Below, piece by piece: positions 1 through 10,573 of a DNA stretch of 64,000 bases. Source of the DNA: Raffaelea ambrosiae (lineage: Eukaryota > Ascomycota > Sordariomycetes > Ophiostomatales > Ophiostomataceae). The notes under the pieces were generated by a model that did no database searches, was not told the DNA's origin, and saw only the letters and a program-made list of their open reading frames with translations. Every line of letters starts with the position of its first letter. Within the stretch, counting starts at the first letter, position 1. The stretch spans positions 861,300 to 925,299 of the forward strand of contig PCDI01000015.1 of NCBI GenBank assembly GCA_002778195.1, given 5' to 3'. Made by a program: the position numbers and the translations under genes.

Positions 1-48
1 ACTGTCCCAGAGATTGGATACAAGAAAAAAAAAAGAAAAAAAACTCAC

Positions 49-80
49 CTTGCATCCTGCCAAGACACAATGCCGGCCAT
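49..80 (-). CDS. Possible first exon of a gene leaving the left edge
   Basis: On the minus strand an ATG at 80 opens a 32-nt frame (MAGIVSWQDA plus two bases) that ends exactly at a strong donor, GCAAG|GTGAGT, with GT at 48-47. The start lies about 200 bp past the Y14 stop on the same strand, a sensible place for the next gene. The rest would be outside the window, so the product cannot be told. It could equally be an internal exon, since the frame stays open upstream for a while, or a chance donor. A weak call. Confidence 0.3.
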
Positions 81-278
81 GTCCTTGATCTCTTCCTCTT
101 TTTTTTTTTTTGCTTGTCTCTTTTCCCTTTCTGGACACGGCCGGCTATCCCGCCAAGTTCCTTTGCCAAACAAAGGGGAAATCCACTTGGCGGGATCTGC
201 TCATAGATGTATGCTGTATAGTTTTTTGTGTGTTATTTTTTTGTTTTGTTCGCCCAGAGTGCCTCGATGTTCCTTTTC

Positions 279-998
279 TCAATCACCGCCGCCCTCCACA
301 CCCGGGCTTCTGCTGCGACTCCGCCGGGCCACCCGTCCACCGCCCGGTGGCCCGCGTCGGCCGTTGTCCCGGCCGTCGTCCCGGTCACCACCGCGGTCGC
401 CGCGATCGCCGCGATCGCCTCTGTCGCCCCGATCCCGTCTGTCGCCGCCACCCCGGTCGCCCCGGTCGCGGCCTTTGCTCGGTGGCGGCCGCACAAACGC
501 GAAATCCACCTGCACGGTCTGGTCGAGCAGCTTCGTCTCGTTGGCGCCGTCAATGGCCGCGCGGGCCTCTTTGAGGGTGGGGTACTCGATCAAGCAATAG
601 CCCTGGGGGGGAGGGAGGGGGTGTTAGACACAGAAATGAGCTTGTACATAGATAGCAAACATGTTGCTGTCGAGAGCCGGGAAAGGGTGGAGGGGGGGTA
701 CCTTGACATAACCCGTCCGACGGTCCAGGTTCAGGTGCAGGTTCTTGATCTCGCCAAACTCGGAAAACATGTCTTGCAGAGCTTCCTCGTCGGCCTCTTC
801 GTGGACATTGGTGACGATAATGATCCAGCCCTCGATGGAGCGGACGGCGGTGGCCTTGGCGTGTGTCTGCATGTCGGCCGTGCGAGGGCCGTCCGTGGCC
901 GAGGGAACAGCGTCGGAGCCGGGGCCGTCGCCGTTGTCGTCATGGTGCTGCTGCTGTTCTTGGGGAGGGTCGACCTCCATTTCAACGGTGTCGGCCAT
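279..998 (-). CDS. Y14: RNA-binding protein Y14 (RBM8A), exon junction complex core
   Basis: Two exons, 998-702 and 602-279, joined in phase 0 over an intron with donor CAAG|GTACC and acceptor CAG|GGC, giving 206 aa. The middle holds one RRM: RNP2-like IIIVTNV, then EIKNLHLNLDRRTGYVK, and RNP1-like GYCLIEY across the splice junction. The EGWIIIVTNVHEEADEEALQDMF stretch is the Y14/RBM8A signature rather than that of a generic RRM protein. The C-terminus is an RGD/RDR-rich tail ending in an RRSRSRSPG motif, as in the family. Known role: with Mago, Y14 forms the heterodimer that locks the exon junction complex on spliced mRNA in the nucleus. The N-terminus is acidic and disordered. It shares a 572-bp promoter with the divergent CDC26 gene. 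The intron-rich gene structures nearby fit an organism that keeps an EJC. Confidence 0.92.
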
Positions 999-1500
999 GG
1001 GTGTGAGGGTAGTAGAGGGAGAAGAAATACGGGGAAACAAAATGGCCGGTCGGGAGGGGTTTCGAAAACAAAAACCACAGCTTGCTTTCTGTGTCAACTT
1101 TGTCAGTCAATGGGCGGTTGGCCAGGTATTGCGTCGCTGTCGTCGTGTTGCAAGCTTCCAGACTGCAATGTTGAGCTGGCTGGCGCTACTCCCAAGTACA
1201 CAAATTGGAGGGGGCTCTGCTTGTCCCTGCGTCGCTGCGTAGAGAGCCAGGTACCGCAACAAGGTTGTTCCGGCGCCGGTTAGCCAAAGCTACTCGTACT
1301 TCACTGGGCGGGGTGGGTGGTAAGCTTTGCCTAGGCGCTGGTTCACTAGGCCAAAAACTGCACCCCCACTGTAGAAACACGCTCTCCCAGTGAAGTGAAC
1401 CGCGTCTTCTCCATTACAGCCTCGTTTGGAGACACACTCTTTTTTTTGTGACTATTTACTTTCTTTCTTTTTTTCGCCCTCACCCCCTGCCAACACATGC

Positions 1501-1534
<34 letters not shown>

Positions 1535-1570
1535 TCAACAAGGCTGTACCCCACCCAACACCAGCCATAA
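999..1570. promoter_or_regulatory. Divergent promoter between Y14 and CDC26
   Basis: No gene. It contains a TACTCGTAC motif at 1291-1299, an 11-bp perfect inverted repeat (ACTTCACTGGG at 1298-1308, and its complement at 1386-1396), pyrimidine tracts near 1440-1490, and a TA microsatellite that runs almost to the CDC26 start. Confidence 0.6.
1504..1532. repeat. (TA)14 microsatellite
   Basis: An uninterrupted TA run ends 38 bp before the CDC26 ATG, so it lies in the 5' leader or core promoter of that gene. Confidence 0.9.
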
Positions 1571-1698
1571 ATGCTCCGCCGCGCGCCCACTGTTCTCGGC
1601 GTCACGGCCGAGGACATTGCCGCCTATGAAGACCGCGTCAAGAAGCAGCACGAGATCCTGCAAGAGCGGAGGCGACTGCATCTTCAACAGCAGCAGCA

Positions 1699-1731
<33 letters not shown>

Positions 1732-2875
1732 CCAGACCCAAGCACCCTCCTCGGAAGATGACCCGTTTGTGGCGCCGCGGGGACAGGCGGTCCACGACCC
1801 GCGATCCTTGTCCGCGCACCAGCAGCGCGCCTGGCGGTGGCAGCAGCAGCAGCAGCTGAGACGGCAACAACTCCAACAGCAACAGTCCAGACGGGGCGGT
1901 GGGCGGTTCGCCCACTTTGACGAGGACGAAGATCTTGTGGGCGGGGCAGGCGGCGGCGGCGACGACTACGACGATGACGACGACGACAACTTGGCACGAG
2001 ATCTCGACGGACACGTGCAAGGAGGGCGATACGAACAAGACTACTCGGACGACGAGCACAACATGGACGTCGAGTATGAGGAGGACGAAGAAGGGGGAGG
2101 AGGAGGAGGAGGAGGGGGAGGAGGGGGTCCCGAAGACAACAACGACTATGCCATTCCCGAAGACGTCGAGGCCGAGGAAGAGGCCGAGGCGGAAGACCTG
2201 TACAGCAGAACGACAGTAGCAGCAGCAGCAGCAGCAGCAGCAAGAGGAGGTGGTGGTGGGGGGCGAATACCAACAGCTGCTTCTGCTGCGGGGAGCCGTG
2301 CCCGGCCACGAGCAGCCACCAGCACGGCCACCGGAGGGTCCTCCAGACGAGCAGCTCCGGGTGTGTCCGGTGGACCCAATGGCGGACTCCATGGTGGGCC
2401 CAATGGACGGCGGGCTGCCAGTATATCCAGTGCGCACATGATGATGACGCCGCCCAACGGCGGGCGCGGTGCCGCCGCCGCCGCCGCCGCCGGAGGAGGA
2501 GGAGGAGGACTGCCGCATCCGGCGCAGCCAGGCCCAGGAGGAGGATACCATGCGGCGGGCGCGTCTTCTTCGTCGTCGTCGTCGTCGTCGGCTCCCATGG
2601 CGGCACCTCCACCGGTGGTCCGCAACAGCATTGTGCAGCACCTTCCTCATCCTTCCCAGCAGCAGCAGCAGCAGCAGCAGCCACATTTGCATGGACCACA
2701 CCATGCAGCCGCGGCTCGTCGACAACAACAGCAACAGCAACAGCAGCAGTTGCTCGGGACGACGCCGTCGGAGGGCCGGACCACGCGTAGCCGAGACGAG
2801 CGGATTGGTGTCGGGTCAGCCTCGGCTGGAGGAGCTGGAGGAGGGGGCCGTGTACGACGGGGTGCCGGCGCATAA
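1571..2875 (+). CDS. CDC26: APC/C subunit CDC26 (Hcn1-like) with a giant low-complexity insert
   Basis: Single exon of 434 aa. The first 30 residues, MLRRAPTVLGVTAEDIAAYE and on, match the conserved CDC26/Hcn1 N-terminus (MLRRxPT, then a helix with an acidic D/E-I-x-x-Y/F-E core), the part that in yeast and human inserts into the TPR groove of the APC/C subunit Cdc16/Cut9. Near the C-terminus DERIGVG (about residues 408-415) resembles the family's other short conserved block (DRIGY-type). CDC26 proteins are usually about 75-150 aa; here some 370 residues of polyQ, polyD, polyG, polyA and polyS separate the two blocks. The frame stays open throughout, and CAG, GAC, GGA and TCG codon runs account for the expansion. 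An unrecognised intron removing part of it is possible. The ATG is fixed by the family N-terminus. Convergent with TAF2. Confidence 0.82.
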
Positions 2876-3782
2876 GAGTTTGATCTGGCGGAAGGCAGTC
2901 TCTTCCTGCCAGAGTTCCCTTCTGTTGCATACGTGGACATGAACATAGCCTCTTTTTTTTTTCTGTTTTTTGGTATTGGACGGAGGCAAGATCTTGCTTG
3001 GTGCACGAGATCTACGAACTTCCTTTTTTTTTTTGGTATGGTCAGATCATCCTGCCACACGCAGAGATTGTCCGTGTTTTCCATACAAACTCCTTTTTTC
3101 TTGAGTATCTAAAGCAGGCACGTTGGAGAGGAGCATCTGGCATTGATCTTGGGGAATCTGGGATGGGCATGAATAAAAAGTACTTTGGGGTTTGGGGGCA
3201 TTCATATTGGAACAGCATTTTTCTAAAACTTTTGGGCAATTCTTCGATTGTGTCTATGTTTGAGTAGTGGTCTGGTTTCTTTCCATTGACATGGCATATT
3301 CACCTGATAATTAACTGCCACGAGCATTGGTCGCTGCACCAAAAGACACAAGAAATAATACGCTGTTCAATAATAATTCTCATTATGTACGGCCAAAGCC
3401 ACTCTTGTCCTTTTTTTCCACATGGACAAATTCCTCGCCATTGTAAAAACACCCCCCTCTGAAAAAAGCAGGAGAAAAAAGGACGTGGCTCCTATGCTGT
3501 CCCAGTTGTATGCAGAAAACCGACAGAGGAAAAGAATAGCCGTCGAGGGAATACCAGAACAGAAAAGAGAAGAAGACAACCACACTCACGCACACACACA
3601 CAAAAGCAACCGCTATCTTCGAGAGAGGTAGCCGCCTCTCTTCGTCCCGTTTTAATGATACAAAACACAGAAACCCGTACTAGCATTGAAAGTCGCACGC
3701 TCCTTTCCGTTGCATATTCGTCCATTATTTTTTTGTGATTTTTCGGTTGTTTCCGTCCAGGCCGTACATGTCCAGACCCAGA
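2876..3782. other. Intergenic, convergent 3' regions of CDC26 and TAF2
   Basis: No gene seen. It holds poly-T/poly-A tracts (near 2950, 3025, 3411 and 3727) and a short CA repeat at about 3590-3602, as expected of 3' untranslated DNA. Confidence 0.6.
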
Positions 3783-6700
3783 TCAAGACGACGATTTCGT
3801 CTTAAACTTGATCAAGATTGGTTTCAAGGGGGGCTTCGAGACGGGTTTTGGCGTTGGCTTCGGCACTGGAGCTGGTGCTGGTGCCGGTGCCGGTGCTGCA
3901 GACGCCGACGACGGACCACTGGGCAGAGGCTTGCGCGCCGGTTTCGCCGCCGCCGATGAGTGGTCTGCGCCCCCCGCTCCTGTCCCGCCCATGTTGGGTA
4001 AAGAGTCGGGTGGCGTTGGCACCAGCCCTCCATGCTGCTGTGAGCTCGGTGTGGGCGTTGCAGTCGAGGCTCTTCGTGCTTGGCTACCGGCAGGAGACCC
4101 GGACTTGGGCGTGGCAATACCCGCGCCCCGTGCATGTCCGGACGCCCGGATGGTGCCCGACCCGGCAGTCGGTGTCGCGCGCTTCGCCAGCCACTGGCTG
4201 GCCATGGGGCTCAACTTGCGCTGGTGCCCTTCCGGCACAGAGATTTTGATCAGCTTGCGGGGCCGGCCTGACACCGCTGTGAAGGAGCCGTGGTCGTCAT
4301 GGTCGTTCCGCTTCCGCTTGGGTGCTGGCGAAGGTGTGGCAGCCGACTTGGGCGCAGCAGCCGGCTTGGGTGTAGCAGCCGGCTTGGACGCAGCAGTCAG
4401 CTTGGATGAGGCACCTGGCTTGGTGGCCACGCCGAGCGTTTCCTTGGCCTTGCCCTGCGATGCCGCCGGAGAAGCTTGTGACGCACCAACAGTCGACCCA
4501 CGGCGCACAGGCTGCACGGCGATCGAGTCGCCCACCGACTCCTGCCTGCCGGCCGGAGTCGCTGGCGCATGCACGTTGACGATCGTTGGCTTGCGGATCA
4601 GGATAGGCGTGCCGCTGGCGGCGGCACCAGCGCTTCCAGTTGAGGTCGACTTGGCCGACTTGGCCGATGCACCACCAAGAGAGATCCGGCTGGTCTGGAG
4701 CTTGATCTTGGGCATGGCATGTTTCTTCGGCTCACCCGGCAGCAGGGTACGACCCGACGAGGTCAATCCAGGCCCAGCACCAGATCCAGCACCAGCACTG
4801 GCACTAGCAGCAGTCCCGGTGCCGTTGCTGGCAGGGATAGCCACCGCAGGCGTAGAAGGTGCTGCTGCTGCTGCTGCACCAGGCAACGGCAGAGAAGGCG
4901 CAGAGGCGCGCGCTTCCGACAGCTGTGGCAGCATTGGCACAGGGGTGGGTGGCTGCGGCTTCGGCTTGAGCGGCCTCGGCACCTTTCTGAAGTCGAGGAC
5001 GCATGTGCCCGGTTTTCGTGCCACGGTCCATTTTGCGGGGTGCTTGACGGTCAGCAGCAGCGACAGGTCGCCCTCAAACATAATCTCCATCAGCTCCATC
5101 AGGTTCCGCTTCTCGGTGCATCCAGTGACAGGCGAGAGAAGGGCATCCCACAAGGCTTGCTGGAGCTCGAGGTTGTTGCCGGCCGCCTCCTTGAGCGCCT
5201 TGAGCGCCGTGTCAATGTTTTCGCGGCGCGCGTGTTCTTGCTGGTGCTTCTTGATCACTGCATCGCCCTGCTCGATGATCAGGCCGCCATTGTCGTCGTC
5301 GTCGTCGTCGTCGGCGTCGTCCATGTCGTTGCCGTTTTTGGCCGCCTTGTGGCCGTTGGTGAGAGCGTCCGCGCCTTCCGTCTTCACCTTGGCATTGCCT
5401 GCTGCCGCCTCGTCGCCGCTGCCGCCGCCGTGCTCGCCGAAGGCAATGCTGGCCAGCCCCTGGCAGAACAGCCGGAACAGCTGGTCGCGCATGTATGGCG
5501 AGCTGTGGATGCTCATGGTCGCCAGCAGCAGGCGGAGGATGACCGGCCGCAGCATCAGGCCCAAGTCGATCAGCGCCTCGAATGCCTTGATCTGGACCAC
5601 ATCGATCGTGCCATCCTGCAGGTAGCGAACAAACTCGAGGGCGTCAATGGGGATCACGCCGGCCTTCATCAGGCGTCTTTTGCTCTCCAGCGCCGCCGTG
5701 GTCCACGCGTTCTGGTACGACCCTGTCCACTCGTCCATGCGCCGATAGCGCTCGATCTCGGCCAGGGTGTCGTCCAGCAGCTGCTTGTCCTCCGTGTCCA
5801 CCTCCATCCTGTCGATGGCCGCGCCCAGCGCAAACTCGTCGTCGTCATCGCTCATGCCGTCGTCGAACGTCAGCACCATGTCCATGCCGTTCTTGCCGCC
5901 GCCCGCCGTCTGCTTCTTGTTGGAAGCGCTGTTGGAAGCGCTGTTGCTGCTGTTGTTGTTGTTGTTGCTGGGCGACTTGGAGCAGAAGCTGGTGGCCAGG
6001 GCCACGAGCAGCCTGGCCACATACAGGTGGTCCGAGTACGTGTTCTGCGCATTGTTGTTGAAGCGCAGCAGGTCCAGAAGGAACTGCTGCGCCTCGCGAG
6101 GATGCTTGTCCTCGAGCTGCACCTTGGCCACGGCGTCGATAATGGCGCACTGGACCAGATACTGCCGCCGGTCCGAGAAGTCGTTGGGTCGCGGCGTAGA
6201 GTCCGGGTAGCAGAAGAACTCGCGGAAGGCCCGCATCAGCTGCGACATGCCGCGGTAGACGGCGCTGTCGCCGCCTGCGCCGCTGCCGTTCCCGCTCTCC
6301 TGCGCGCCGTCGGCGCCGCTGTTCTGGCTGTCCGACGACTTCCATGCCTGCCGCGAGAGAATGTCGGCGGCCATGGTCCGCAGGCCGTGGAAGTAGCGCT
6401 CGTCGTAGAGCGTGCGCGTCAGGATGGTCGCCGACATGGCGTGCTCGCGAATGCGCGACAGGTACAGCAGCGTGTCTTGCTGGGCCACAATGTCCCTATC
6501 CTGCTGCAGCTGTGACAGGTACATCCACGACGGCATGTTTGTGTGGATTTTGCAGATCCACTCAAAGTCCGAGTCAATGCGGATCCATTCATACGATTCC
6601 TGGTCCATGCTCTTCTCGTCCTGCTCGGTCCAGTCGATGAGCTCCCACTTGGCCATGTCGTCGGCCGTCTCCAGCTTGTCGCCGAGCGAGTACACAATCA

Positions 6701-9203
6701 TGTCCTCGCCATTCTCGCCGTTCGGGTCCGCGGCGGCGGCGGCAGCCAGCTTCTCTCGGTGTCGGCGGTTCCTCTTAAGCCGCTTGTACTTGGTGTTGTA
6801 CGGAATGTCAAATTTGGCCCCGCCCGTAAAGGCAGCGTCCTCGCGGATCTCCACAATGTGTTCGTAGGGCGTGCCGTTGGCCTCGTGGATCCGGATGGTC
6901 ATGGGGCCCGTGAACAGCCGCTGCACCTTTCTGGAGTAGTGGCCGTGCTGCTTCTCGACCAGCTCCCTCCAGAAGTCGGCATGGCGGATCGGCCGCGGCT
7001 TGCTGGCGGCGCTGTCCTGTGTCTGGATCACGGAAATCTCCACACAAAGCCGCTTTCGGTTAAACCGCTGCTTGATGCTGAGCCAGGGACAGCCAGAGCC
7101 CAGCACCCACTGGTTCCAAAAGGTCTCGAGCTGGTACTGGCTGGTCTTCTCGCACACGCGGCGGAACGACTCGGACGAGATGATTTCGTTGTTGTTATCA
7201 CCCCAGCCAGACGTGTTGGCCTTGCCGATGATCTTGGAGATCACGCGCGCAAGGCTCGCGCTGGCTGAGCCGGCCGCCTTGGCCAGCCGCTTGTCGAGGA
7301 TGAACATCACCAGCGGCGCCTTGAGAGCCATGAACTCCATCTCGAAGTCGCCCAGGAAGGCATATGTGCCGAGGTCGTGCAGCGATGGCCGGCCGCGGTC
7401 CTCTTCGGCCAGCCGGTCGGCCATGGTCTTGATGCGGAACCGGTAGTCGTTGTTGCCGCAGAGCTTCTGCAGAAACAGGTCCGTCATGTAGTAGGCAATG
7501 CCCACCGTCAGCCACAGCTCGCTGCGCTGGTTGGGCACAATGTAGGCGCCAAAGTACTGGTAAGCAAGCGAGTGCACCAGCTTGCGGGTCACCTCGATGT
7601 CGCGCTCCAGGATGTCGTCGGGGAAGAGCATGCGGCTGCTGCAGAGGGACAGGGACAGCAGCGGCGTGGTGTCGGAGACCATGTCGTCGACAAAGCACAG
7701 CTTGTAGGCATCGTAGGGGTAGCGGCCGTAGGTCATGGCAAACTCGTCGGCGGCGCGGGCGAGGGCCACACATGTGTTGCGCACCTGCTCCTGCCGGCCT
7801 GGCAGGCAGTAGCCGTGGATCTTCAGCGCGCTGGCGCCGAGCTTCTCGTCTGCCTCCTCTGTGCGGAAGTCGGAAAACAGGTCCACGTGCTCAAAGGGCC
7901 CAATGGCGAATCCGATATGATGGGCCGCCGAGCCGTGGTCGGTGATCTCAAACGTCATGATCTTCTTGGTCTCGTCGGCCTCGTCGACCTTTTCGCCGAC
8001 AAGGTTGCCTGCGCAGACCACAGTCATGTCCAGCAGCTTGTCCTCTTCTGTCAGCTGCAGCTCGCGCTGGGTGGCAGTCGCACCTTGCAGCGGCTGCTGC
8101 GGCTGGCTGGCCCGGACGGCAACGGCTTTTTCGGTGTGGGTGCCGTTTGTGTTCGCAGCCCGATCGCTGGAGTGGTTGGAGGCCAGCTGCTGCATGAGGG
8201 CGTCCCCGAGCGTGCGCGGGCACTTGATATGGATCTTCCAGAAGCACCGCGACCCGGGGTCGTCGATGCACGGGAAAATGCACGCAGCAATGCCAGGCTC
8301 GGGAGAATGACGAGTGTAGACGTGGGGAAACCGCGTGTCGCTGGCCTCTACGCCCACAAAGTGCAGGCCGTCTCGGACTTGTGTTGTGCGAAAGGGGATG
8401 ACGATCTCAAACAGGCCATCTGGCGGCTGGTCCGTCGAAGCTGCTTGGTCGCCGGATGATGGCCCTGCTTGTGCTTGTGCTGCTTGTGCTTGTGCTTGTG
8501 CTTGTGGTGGCTCGACGGCCGGCGCTGAGCTGCTGCCGCCGCCTACGGTGTTGTTGTTGTTGTTGTTGTTGTTGCCACTGCTGTTGGCTCCATCCTGCAG
8601 GCCAACGGTGGACACGCGCACCTTGAGCTTGCCCGGCTGAGGCTGGGCCTGTGACGGCGCCGGCGGCTGTGGCGGTTTCTCGGGCCGTGGCCGCAGGGCA
8701 ACGCGAAGCGACCGGTCAGCCGGGTTGCAGCCGGCCTGCTCCCGCTTCTCGACGGGCAGGTCGCGGCGGCGACGCGGCAGCAGTTTCTTGAGGCGGTTCT
8801 TGAAGACGGGGAAGTTGGCGGCGGTGAGGTCCCACGAGGGTGGCAGATCGAGGGCCTCATAGGGATCGATGTACGAGGCTGCGACGGGCTTTCCGTTGAC
8901 GCGTATGGCGGCCGTATCAATCTGGCATTGGCGTGCGTCGAGGGCGACTTCGTCGGGCGGGTCGTCCGGGTTGGTGAGGTAGATGGTTATGCGGCTCTCG
9001 CCCTGGACGCTCTGCTCGCGGAAGTTGACCTCGACGAAGACCTCCTGGTTGACAACGACAAACTCCTCAACAGGTGGCAGCGGCTCCTCCTTCCGGCCTT
9101 CGTTGCCTGATGCGTTCGTCTTGCCGTCGTCACCAGAAGCTGCGCCGCCGACGCTTCCTGGCTGGAGGCCGTTTCGGGAATCGTTCTGCAGAATGCCGGG
9201 CAT
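3783..9203 (-). CDS. TAF2: TFIID subunit TAF2 (TSM1/TAFII150), M1 aminopeptidase-like scaffold
   Basis: Single exon, 1806 aa from the ATG at 9203, which starts MPGILQNDSRN. Residues about 40-1100 follow the TAF2/M1-peptidase architecture: an N-terminal beta saddle (QEVFVEVNF, GESRITIYL), VGVEASDTRFPHVYTRHSPEPG, then a thermolysin-like domain, then a long helical part. The position of the HExxH zinc motif reads HSLAYQ, followed by YFGAYI and ELWLTVGIAYYM, so the zinc ligands are missing, as is normal for TAF2, which is a structural subunit binding core promoter (Inr) DNA. Low-complexity insertions (polyN, D8, A/Q-rich) interrupt the conserved blocks. The last ~400 residues are disordered, basic, S/T/P/A-rich, with an AT-hook-like GRPRKL near 4250-4270 and a PAPAPAP and KP-rich end. 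Longer than yeast TAF2 (about 1400 aa) because of this tail. Confidence 0.92.
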   Translation of the reverse strand: MPGILQNDSRNGLQPGSVGGAASGDDGKTNASGNEGRKEEPLPPVEEFVVVNQEVFVEVNFREQSVQGESRITIYLTNPDDPPDEVALDARQCQIDTAAIRVNGKPVAASYIDPYEALDLPPSWDLTAANFPVFKNRLKKLLPRRRRDLPVEKREQAGCNPADRSLRVALRPRPEKPPQPPAPSQAQPQPGKLKVRVSTVGLQDGANSSGNNNNNNNNTVGGGSSSAPAVEPPQAQAQAQAAQAQAGPSSGDQAASTDQPPDGLFEIVIPFRTTQVRDGLHFVGVEASDTRFPHVYTRHSPEPGIAACIFPCIDDPGSRCFWKIHIKCPRTLGDALMQQLASNHSSDRAANTNGTHTEKAVAVRASQPQQPLQGATATQRELQLTEEDKLLDMTVVCAGNLVGEKVDEADETKKIMTFEITDHGSAAHHIGFAIGPFEHVDLFSDFRTEEADEKLGASALKIHGYCLPGRQEQVRNTCVALARAADEFAMTYGRYPYDAYKLCFVDDMVSDTTPLLSLSLCSSRMLFPDDILERDIEVTRKLVHSLAYQYFGAYIVPNQRSELWLTVGIAYYMTDLFLQKLCGNNDYRFRIKTMADRLAEEDRGRPSLHDLGTYAFLGDFEMEFMALKAPLVMFILDKRLAKAAGSASASLARVISKIIGKANTSGWGDNNNEIISSESFRRVCEKTSQYQLETFWNQWVLGSGCPWLSIKQRFNRKRLCVEISVIQTQDSAASKPRPIRHADFWRELVEKQHGHYSRKVQRLFTGPMTIRIHEANGTPYEHIVEIREDAAFTGGAKFDIPYNTKYKRLKRNRRHREKLAAAAAADPNGENGEDMIVYSLGDKLETADDMAKWELIDWTEQDEKSMDQESYEWIRIDSDFEWICKIHTNMPSWMYLSQLQQDRDIVAQQDTLLYLSRIREHAMSATILTRTLYDERYFHGLRTMAADILSRQAWKSSDSQNSGADGAQESGNGSGAGGDSAVYRGMSQLMRAFREFFCYPDSTPRPNDFSDRRQYLVQCAIIDAVAKVQLEDKHPREAQQFLLDLLRFNNNAQNTYSDHLYVARLLVALATSFCSKSPSNNNNNSSNSASNSASNKKQTAGGGKNGMDMVLTFDDGMSDDDDEFALGAAIDRMEVDTEDKQLLDDTLAEIERYRRMDEWTGSYQNAWTTAALESKRRLMKAGVIPIDALEFVRYLQDGTIDVVQIKAFEALIDLGLMLRPVILRLLLATMSIHSSPYMRDQLFRLFCQGLASIAFGEHGGGSGDEAAAGNAKVKTEGADALTNGHKAAKNGNDMDDADDDDDDDNGGLIIEQGDAVIKKHQQEHARRENIDTALKALKEAAGNNLELQQALWDALLSPVTGCTEKRNLMELMEIMFEGDLSLLLTVKHPAKWTVARKPGTCVLDFRKVPRPLKPKPQPPTPVPMLPQLSEARASAPSLPLPGAAAAAAPSTPAVAIPASNGTGTAASASAGAGSGAGPGLTSSGRTLLPGEPKKHAMPKIKLQTSRISLGGASAKSAKSTSTGSAGAAASGTPILIRKPTIVNVHAPATPAGRQESVGDSIAVQPVRRGSTVGASQASPAASQGKAKETLGVATKPGASSKLTAASKPAATPKPAAAPKSAATPSPAPKRKRNDHDDHGSFTAVSGRPRKLIKISVPEGHQRKLSPMASQWLAKRATPTAGSGTIRASGHARGAGIATPKSGSPAGSQARRASTATPTPSSQQHGGLVPTPPDSLPNMGGTGAGGADHSSAAAKPARKPLPSGPSSASAAPAPAPAPAPVPKPTPKPVSKPPLKPILIKFKTKSSS

Positions 9204-10573
9204 CGTCGCGATGGCTCTTCGGGCAAGAGTGTGATGCAGAAAATGGAAGGAGAGCGCGGACGGAGGAAGAAACGTAGGATCGCGGCTTCGAGTGAGGACC
9301 AGAACAAAAAATACCAAGATGCGACCACGAGGGGATGTTGGCTAGTGGGTGTTGGTCGGCGTCGGCGACCTATGCCTCAAGATGTCATGGCGGAATCAGT
9401 GGATATCAGGGAAAACATTAAAGAGAAAAATCGACTGCCAGAGGCGCACACGACGCAAACGTGACGACTCAGCCGAAAGGGCTCTGCACCTTGTTTGCAC
9501 TCCAAGGGGCCGTGAACGGCCTGAGGCCACCACGAGCAAGCAACAGCGGCGCCAGTCGTTCGCACAGTCGTTACGTCGGTCGTCACGTCAGCTGGTCTGT
9601 AATCTGAATCGCGTCGACGGTGCGCTCGGGGAGGGCAGCTGAGAGGGATGTCGTCTACTCCCTCGTGGAAATGCGTGTCGAAAAAAAATTCACGATGGTC
9701 GTCTGGAAGTTTGGCAGACGTGAGCGAGCAAAGGAGGAAGGCGCATAGCAAATGCAGAAGCGTGCACGGACCACACAAGCTGGCTGCGATTGGAGGGAAG
9801 GAGGTACTGACAGAGGGAGGCGAAACGGCACAAAAAGGCAGCTACGCGTTGTACACAAAGTGGGGCCATTGTAGGAGCCAGCCAATTCACAGTCTTAGTG
9901 GCCTATTTTAAATCCCCTCGCGAGCTGCTGGTTTTAGTCTCGCTATTAACACTTCTTCTCCGTTTCTTCTGACTCTGCATTCTTCTGAATAGCCCAACTT
10001 CATTCTCACAACACGGCCACACACATTTCTGGTTCTTCTCGTTCTCCCGAGTACTAGTACACTTTCCTGTCTACCAGGTGGCCAGACACCGAATCCAACA
10101 GACAAAACAACTGTCCAGTGACAAGAAAAAGCATGACTATGCAACTTTCTGGGCCTCGCTGGATTGCAGCAAACCGCTGTACCTTGACCTGGCCAGAAAG
10201 AATACATGCCTGACATACCAACTCACACCCTCCCAAGCACAAGACTGACACACACAAAGTCCTCTTCTCAGATACACGGCCGAACAGTTCCCTGCCGTAC
10301 CAAAACACATAATAAAATACATACAGAACGCCGATTGCCCCCCTTTTTATGATGGATATTTTGTTCTTTTGGCATTCCCTCCCCAAGAAAAAAGCACGAC
10401 CCATTACACCGTACACCTCCTGATGTTCGAGGTGAGATACCTGATAGTGCTATCCCTGTTGGTCCTGGTTGTCTTTTATTGACATATATCCCAGTGTTTC
10501 CTTCCCTCCCAGTATGGGCTGGTAGATCCCATAGCCGACGAGCGTGGTTCGCTTGCCCTATGCCATGCGCTGC
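9204..10573. other. Intergenic between TAF2 start and SAS4 3' end
   Basis: Upstream region of TAF2 and 3' region of the SAS4-like gene. No gene is supportable; only short overlapping ORFs without family features. Confidence 0.6.

Noticed and set aside
3808..5625. 605-codon ORF opposite TAF2
   Set aside because: It is the shadow of the TAF2 C-terminal coding region on the other strand.
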